Shown here piece after piece: positions 63,001 to 64,000 of a DNA stretch of 64,000 bases. The notes beneath the pieces were generated by a model that worked only from the letters and a program-made list of their open reading frames with translations, searched no databases and had not been told where the DNA came from. A program made the position numbers and the translations under genes. Origin of the DNA: Gordonia sp. X0973 (GTDB lineage Bacteria > Actinomycetota > Actinomycetes > Mycobacteriales > Mycobacteriaceae); assembly GCF_013348785.1 (NCBI RefSeq), contig NZ_CP054691.1, positions 2,790,001 through 2,854,000 of the forward strand. The letters are read 5' to 3'. Within the stretch, counting starts at the first letter, position 1, and the number at the start of each line of letters is the position of its first letter.

Positions 63001-64000
63001 TGGGGCCGTAGAGGTTGTAGAGCTCCGCCTGCGGCAGGGTCTGCCGGACCTGGGCGGCGACCGACGGCGGCAGCGCCTCGCCGGTGGTGGAGATGATGCG
63101 CAGTCTGTCGAGTCGGGCCAGGCGGCTCGGTCCGGCCAGCTCGAGGAAGACCGCCAGCATCGACGGCACGAAATGCGCCATCGTCACGCCGTGCTCGGCC
63201 ATCAGATCGGCCATGTAGACGGGATCGAGATGACCGTCGGCGTCGGCGATCAGCAGCGGCGTGCCGTTCATCAGGGGTGCGAAGATCTCCGCCGCCGAGC
63301 AGTCGAAGGTATAGGGCGTCTTGAGGACCACCAGGTCGTTCGACGTTATGGGCAGCTGGTGCAGCCCCCAGCGCAGGCGGTTGTGCACGGCGGCGTGCGG
63401 CAGCGTCACGCCCTTGGGCCGACCGGTCGAGCCGGAGGTGAAGATCGTGTAGACCGCGTGCCCGGGGCGCAGCGGGGCGAGCCGGTCGGCGTCGGTGACC
63501 GGCGGCGCGTCGTCGGGCGCGGCAGCCTCGGCGTCGACGGCGATCACCGACAACCCGGCGGCGCTGCGCACCGCCTCGGGGCGCTCGGTATGCGCGGACA
63601 CGAGGACCAGCTCGGCACCGGCGGTGGCGACCATGTACTCGAACCGCTCCGCGGGGGTGTCCGCGTCGATCGGCACGTACTGTCCGCCCGCGGCCACCAC
63701 GGCGTGGATGGCGATCATCATCTCCACCGACCGCGGGATGCACACCGCGACGGCGACGTCCGGGCCGACGCCGTCGCCGATGAGTGCGCGTGCCAGCGTC
63801 GCGACCCGGCTGCCGAACTCCCGGTAGGTCATGGTGCGGTCGTCGTGGACCAGCGCCACCGCGTCGGGGGTGCGCGAAACCTGCCGCGCCACCGCGTCGG
63901 CCACCGTCTCGCGCGCGAGTTCGACCGCCTCACCCCGGCTCGTCGCGAGCACCTGCGCGCGCCCGGCGTCGGTCAACACCGGCACGTCGCCCACCGGCGC
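47267..64000 (-). CDS. NRPS with at least five modules; N-terminus beyond the window, ends mid-E domain
   Basis: The frame is open across the right edge, so the start and earlier modules are missing. About 5577 residues are visible: a C-domain tail, A1-T, C-A2-T-E, C-A3-T, C-A4-T, C-A5-T and the first half of a second E domain. TSGSTG loops lie near 63,430, 60,210, 55,630, 52,420 and 49,225; T-domain motifs near 62,250, 59,045, 54,465, 51,245 and 48,080. The two T domains before E domains read GGDSIMSIQ, the usual form for that position; the others read GGNS or GGSS. E1 is complete ([15 protein letters not shown]); the C after it is DCL-like ([11 protein letters not shown]). The protein stops after [10 protein letters not shown] and about 60 more residues. 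It would add five residues, the second and fifth epimerised. No MbtH-like gene is in the window. Confidence 0.93.
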   Translation of the reverse strand, partial: APVGDVPVLTDAGRAQVLATSRGEAVELARETVADAVARQVSRTPDAVALVHDDRTMTYREFGSRVATLARALIGDGVGPDVAVAVCIPRSVEMMIAIHAVVAAGGQYVPIDADTPAERFEYMVATAGAELVLVSAHTERPEAVRSAAGLSVIAVDAEAAAPDDAPPVTDADRLAPLRPGHAVYTIFTSGSTGRPKGVTLPHAAVHNRLRWGLHQLPITSNDLVVLKTPYTFDCSAAEIFAPLMNGTPLLIADADGHLDPVYMADLMAEHGVTMAHFVPSMLAVFLELAGPSRLARLDRLRIISTTGEALPPSVAAQVRQTLPQAELYNLYGPTEAAIEITYADIHEAHRLTVPIGVPVWNSTAYVLDARLHPVPDGVPGELYVGGVQLARGYAARPDLTAERFVADPFGGDGGRIYRTGDLVRRNRDGDLEYLGRTDFQVKLRGQRVELGEIEAALTQAPGVVHAAATVATGPDGGEHLVAYLAGGDGGAADLDLDAVRASIAGPLPEFMRPTVWMLLDDVPRNSAGKLDRNALPAPTFDAGEYLAPETATQEAIAATFAEVVGIERVGAADSFFDIGGNSLSATRVVARVGAAFGVDLGVRALFDAPTVRELAAVVDAAVASSDAQAPAVPLGPMPRPEVLPLSPAQQRMWFINQFDTSSPAYNIPVVFTVDGPLDDEALRAAAADVLVRHEVLRTVYPADATGHPYQLILDAQEALPRLDFEVVAAPDASSDVAAVLAQGFDVGRELPIRFRVIREAADRARVVVVAHHIAADGESGPVLAADLVVAYRARVAGDAPGWAPLPLQYADYALWQAAVLGDAGDDDSVQARQTRFWAAELAGSPEVLDLPADRPRPAAGSGASGSVGFAVDGEVRAALDDLGRRHGASMFMVVHAAVATLLARLSGTADITVATPVAGRGLGELDRLVGMFVNTLVLRAEFDPATTAADFLAQIRDRDLAAFDHADLPFEKVVEALDPVRSDSFEPLAQVLLVFVAREQPPITIDDLTLTPVDPGVEAAKYDVTFGIADRHDEGMRGTLVYAADLFDESTAGWFARALEQILRALAAGGDGVPLGDIALLDDAQRAAVVAASVGPDVAVEPQTLPDALDHALRAHPEAVGFVTDDEQVTNSRFAALVAHHARILMAEHGVGPDTAVAVCMPRGLGMVVAIHAVLAAGGQYVPVDTALPADRADYMFADAGVRVVLVGPGDDPTPILGRDIARVDVDPGTAAVTAESGAPIRDDERRAPVRPDNAAYTIFTSGSTGRPKGVTVSQRSVLNRLRWGMATFPFSAADTVILKTPYTFDVSVPELFAPPLAGAAMFIARDGGHADPDYLIGVLESRGITSVHFVPSMLAVFLDVVDAGRLRALDGIRYVFASGEALPPSLAKRTREIWPHAGLHDLFGPTEAAVEVSHADLHTVGRTVPIGYPVWNTATYVLDSRLAQVGPGVPGELYLAGVQLARGYAARPDQTAERFVADPHGAPGARMYRTGDLVARNGDGALEYLGRIDFQVKLRGQRIELGEVESVLAQVPGVVHAAATVATASSGAEHLVAYLAGHDIDIETAGSVVEQALPAYMVPTVWQVLDDVRLNTAGKLDRRALPAPDFSATAGADRVAPASPAEARIAEIVAGVLGVDEVGVTDSFFALGGDSIMSIQLASLLRGEGYEVGPRDIFEQRTVRALAARAGSAEAVRLDELPGGAVGEVDLTPTIGWMLENAPTPGAFRDYSQSVVLALPAAVSAADVAAALDAVVSRHPMLSARLAEQDGKWTMTAGSGMPVADRVLVEETVARPGTAEFDEEIRRAHRVALSLLDPTTGAMVAAAGIRPAGGDGRLVLAIHHAAVDAVSWRTVVGDLVTAGAALAAGGPIDLPPAAGTSMRRWARVLTETGADRREEVALWRAHLPAAALLSTDRRPLVAEAVGIRAEVPPAVTEAVLRRVAETFRTGVDDILLAALLIAVARRDDSGADWAAALIEGHGRVESIALGADLSSTVGWFTSVSPVAVATSVLTGDLVHAVKAVKTAVAVRPDDGIGFGPLRWGPGRDEQIAAAPLPPIVFNYLGSGAATATAESDGPGSVAFAPVADAPALPGSVDGQMSVAPLTVNINTETGSDGRRFLVDVAAAGPGLGAAESTAIAEALGQVLAELAATVAERDPGRSPTDLVGIDLAQEEIDAIEGAHPGAEIWPLSPLQQGLLFQSELTADEPGAADPYVMQAVVRLSGDLDEERLVGAARRLLERHAVLRSAFTRTTDGQAVALVAPDVEPAWRTVDLRADDREQARATADDLARTEKQTGFDLAEPPLIRFVHVLLPDGISELVVTNHHLLADGWSSPLVLAELFAAYAGEPSRGAASDYRDFLGWLAERDVEAGREVWRDFLADVTGPTLVAPGAVSAVGASVDHRIDLGPGLSATLAAFARDHETTTATLLQFAWAVVLHRLTGVDTVAFGETVSGRPPELPGAETMIGLLINTVPVAVTVDERQPIPAALAELTARKAAVLDHQHLSLTDIASAAGQPELFDTLTVFESYPVDAEGIAAAGGSLGVQIVGVRADDATHYPLTLAAAPASGGDLALTLKYLPDLFTAEEAAAVVDSVRTVLGGIATGTAESVGDLALTAPDASPGPDMVGGTAPVLLRELFAAAARGHADETAVVSGRSSMSYRKLDEASNRLARVLLADGVGPETLVALAIPRSVELLIAIWAVAKTGGGYVPIDPDYPSARVAAMLADCGAGHGLTVTAVGELPALPGEPGGWHRVDGAEFVARYRAASAEPIPELPRTHVDNTAYVIFTSGSTGRPKGVAVTHRGLANFAAQEARRSDITADARVLAFASPSFDASVLEYLLATVSGAALVYRPSDAVGGDALQRVIADGGVTHGFLTPSVVASLDPHAWPTLRALFVGGEAVPRSLVAGWSQHRLQNLYGPTETTIGITISAPLVPGEPVVLGAPLDGVGLAVLDERLRPVPLGFPGELYVYGNALSRGYLDRPGLTADRFVANPLGADGDRMYRTGDVVAWHRDGAGRLVLRYRGRNDDQIKLRGLRIELGEIEAAIGALDGVGSAVVVGVREDGGIAESGENVVASLAAYVVGEPGAAVTGETVRERLGAALPSHLVPATVTVIDDLPLTPVGKLDRGALPAPEVARSGEFIEPATDAERAVAATVAELLGLDRVGATDSFFSLGGNSLSAARLAARLADALGHAVSVRDVFDEPTVRGLAGLTAGAANSALPPISRVEPLPEVVPLSSAQQRMWFINRFDPESGAYNIPIALRLRGAVDVDAVRAALLDVVGRHELLRTVFPAADGVPRQVIRPLDEAAAELDWEVVGTVEQAMSAAARGFDVASQIPVRARVVVESPGSAVVVLAVHHIAADGQSMPVLARDLVAAYVSRSRGGPNPLPPLAVRFADVALWQQSALGAADDPDSVVGRQVGYWRERLADLPESLDLPFDRPRPAVFDHTGGRVAIELPDELARAVAELAARTGTTTFMVLHAALAVTVARLTGSADIAIGAAAGNRGQRELDELVGMFVNTVVLRTQVVPQEDADALLARVRAGDVADMANADVPFEQLVEILAPPRSTAHSPLYQIGFTFNSTAATEKDPLLRAGIDVTPLDTGAMPAQVDLVLEVDEVVTSAGGRLRAGMAYATALFDESTVRRFGTIWRTVLEALTRRDGQPVGDIDLLTATEHVELLPRRSRLPSRPRRTITEILDARRLTGDRIAVIEGERQWTFDEFEALTNRLARLLIGRGLGPGHTVAVVMARSADSVIGITAVMKTGAAYLPVDPKLPPDRIAFMLADADAHAVLTRLRDREAVVAAAPAVEPIVIDAPQTDVALAELSAESVAAAERIRPSRVDDTAYLIFTSGSTGLPKAVAVSHRGIANILAFAQDWPDDEDARVLHLLSPSFDAALLDYLTPVAAGNTVVVVPADVVGGDELVDVMNAGRVTDAVFTPAVLAITEVERVPTLKRLETGGEACPPELVERVTGAGITLQNNYGPTETTVVSTLFDLRPEHPVLVGEPVEGMAAVVLDPRLRPVPVGVVGELYLMGDGVANGYWNRFGLTASRFVANPYAASTTGPGSPAKAGDRMYATGDLVRWVIPDGLDGPQLEYAGRTDFQVKINGLRIELAEIDHALQALDAIDQSYTVGATDPAGHARLVGYVVAAPGVDFDADAVSEALRASLPAYMVPSVYVPLDALPLTAIGKVDRDRLPAPQFVAAAGRGAVPSTEAERAVAAIMGELLDVAEVGADDSFFDLGGSSLSGARLVARINAALGSSLTVRDAFELATVRDLARRAEELRGDLPSRPVLRERPDPLPLSATQRRMWFLNQFDTASPAYNIPIPVRLRGAVDLDALHAALGDVLDRHEVLRTVFPADPAAGPRQEILTPADARRRLDWRRVESAPELVADAGRGFDVATELPIRGRWYDDTADGTTDLLIVVHHIAFDGQSGPIFLRDLVAAYETRVGAAPVPLPDLPVQYGDYALWQLDELGHPDDPDSAMGGQFAYWRDRLAGLPAVTDLPMDRPRPAVADRAGARVRLPIPADLRAGIEGFAAAHGVTGFMAHHALFAATVARLAATDDVVLGTPIDGRADAALHDLIGMFVNTLVLRTRIDAGASVAELLAQVRRTDLEAFDNADVPFEQLVEELAPERSTAHAPLFQIALTVTDDDGLQSAELRRAGITVEPLPVDIDEEKVDLTLSVLHGETESFLEFSYATALFDEGTIRRFAEVWQRIVAAAVADPTVAVGDIDIVGEASSPPAVATRLPEPGSRRAVGGTSAAGTLVDVLASRDLDPTHPALICGDEQLDYATFEARTNCVAHALIERGLGPEDVVAIGLPRSIDFVVAVWGVVKSGAAYLPVDPAYPAERIAFMLDDSAAALGIDAGTGLGGGCDWVTVQDLLASGDDSPVLDSQRRGSVTLATLAYLIYTSGSTGQPKAVAVGNAGIADLVAAHRSITGSRADDPDTRVLHVASPSFDASFFEMIWAVAAGHTLVIAPADDYAGPALDQVIADGQVTDMVITPSVLSSLDPASAETVRNLATAGEACPPPLVERWAARGRRLFNFYGPSETTVWATRARMLPDKPVTIGRAIEGFTARVLDARLHEVPQGVVGELYLSAAGLARGYARRPGLTASRFVADPHGEPGARLYATGDLVRRGASGDLEFAGRADDQIKINGQRVELGEIQAVLAAQPGVAQAVVVGIDDDHGVTRLVGYLVADQAAPAPDIEAVTAAAALLLPAHMVPGQLLTIDELPMTRSGKLDRAALPVPGAPVAGEFAAPETEAEATLADIVAGLLGRDGVSVTESFFALGGDSIMSIQLASAAKAAGLPLTPREIFEHRTVRAMARVATDGSTAPALPEPDGGADGEVPLPPIVAWMAESADGPSDYADFSQAIVFTAPRALDADALRVVVGAVAQAHPALRATLDQDFQHAILRTGVVDAEDAVWIAHRVCDAAAGSPAFDDEIRAAHADALAHLNPAVGLLVAAVLVRDSAGDGRIVLAVHHLGVDVVSWPILVEDLATAWAQHRGGSPIDLRPEVTSVRGWYTAVAREAAARRDETGYWLDRLPQTPTVLAPTNPGEDR
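51130..54310 (-). other. NRPS module 4 (C-A4-T4)
   Basis: An LCL-like C domain (HHIAADGQS). The A4 code is about D A L V E G N V V K. The ATP loop is [13 protein letters not shown], shared in style with modules 5 and 10. T4 has GGSS instead of GGNS. The substrate is unknown. Confidence 0.65.
54350..57500 (-). other. NRPS module 3 (C-A3-T3)
   Basis: A DCL-type C domain ([20 protein letters not shown]) accepts the D-residue. The A3 code is about D A L F F G L I G K, nearly the same as module 8. The small/hydrophobic pattern resembles aliphatic-residue codes, but the substrate is not assigned. Confidence 0.68.
57540..62110 (-). other. NRPS module 2 (C-A2-T2-E1)
   Basis: The C domain has HHIAADGES. 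The A2 code is about D V P H F S L V E K, again EntF-like. T2 is [10 protein letters not shown] and the E domain has both HHxxxDxxSW and EGHGR. The residue added here should be D-configured. Confidence 0.7.
62150..63970 (-). other. NRPS module 1 (A1-T1 part)
   Basis: The adenylation and carrier domains of the first visible module; its C domain is mostly off the window. The specificity residues read by eye against GrsA are D C A H S T L I E K. HFVPSML and [11 protein letters not shown] place it with EntF-like (Ser-activating) A domains, but the code is not a standard Ser code, so the substrate is open. Confidence 0.7.

Noticed and set aside
29700-64000. Repeated DNA segments within the NRPS as mobile or CRISPR-like repeats
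   Set aside because: The repetition follows the conserved A, T and C domain motifs at a spacing of about 3.1-3.3 kb and is explained by module homology.

Overview
The window is high-GC actinobacterial DNA. Ribosomal-protein, SecY, Adk and Map sequences, an antigen-85-like esterase, an F420-type luciferase-like enzyme and giant NRPS genes all point to a mycolic-acid-containing member of the Mycobacteriales. Gordonia or a close relative is my best guess, made from protein style only. No tRNA, rRNA, CRISPR array, transposase or replication origin was seen. No stretch longer than 300 bases lacks a gene.

Layout. (1) 1-4691, minus strand: a three-gene operon with a membrane protein, a von Willebrand A (vWA) protein and a tubulin-superfamily protein cut by the left edge. 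(2) 4801-6878, plus strand: a small holin-like membrane protein, a SIMPL lipoprotein, a membrane protein and dtd. (3) 6885-12427, minus strand: the distal half of the spc ribosomal operon (rpsH-rplF-rplR-rpsE-rpmD-rplO), then secY-adk-map. (4) 12723-25437: an accessory block holding narGHJI-narK in one overlapping operon, a TetR regulator with a divergent oxidoreductase and two palindromic operators, several small genes, a frameshifted lipoprotein gene and an F420-type oxidoreductase. (5) 25481-27354: repeats, a strong hairpin terminator and the proximal half of the spc operon (rplN-rplX-rplE-rpsN) with its promoter. (6) 27403-29686: a secreted lipase and a divergent secreted mycolyltransferase-like esterase. 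(7) 29697 to the right edge, minus strand: two NRPS genes encoding ten adenylation modules in the window and a terminal thioesterase. The upstream gene continues beyond the window.

How the parts relate. The spc operon is split between rpsN and rpsH by about 13 kb. The proximal half ends in a 16-bp-stem hairpin, and the distal half has its own promoter-like sequence resembling that of rplN. A third related sequence lies upstream of secY. The nar genes encode a membrane-bound, quinol-oxidising nitrate reductase with its chaperone and a nitrate/nitrite transporter; no nitrite reductase is present.

The NRPS pair would extend a growing peptide by ten residues, with D-residues at visible positions 2 and 5, and release it by thioesterase. 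The most unusual point is that the epimerization domain of module 5 is divided between the two polypeptides exactly at an ATGA stop/start overlap preceded by a Shine-Dalgarno sequence. Substrates and product are not identified.
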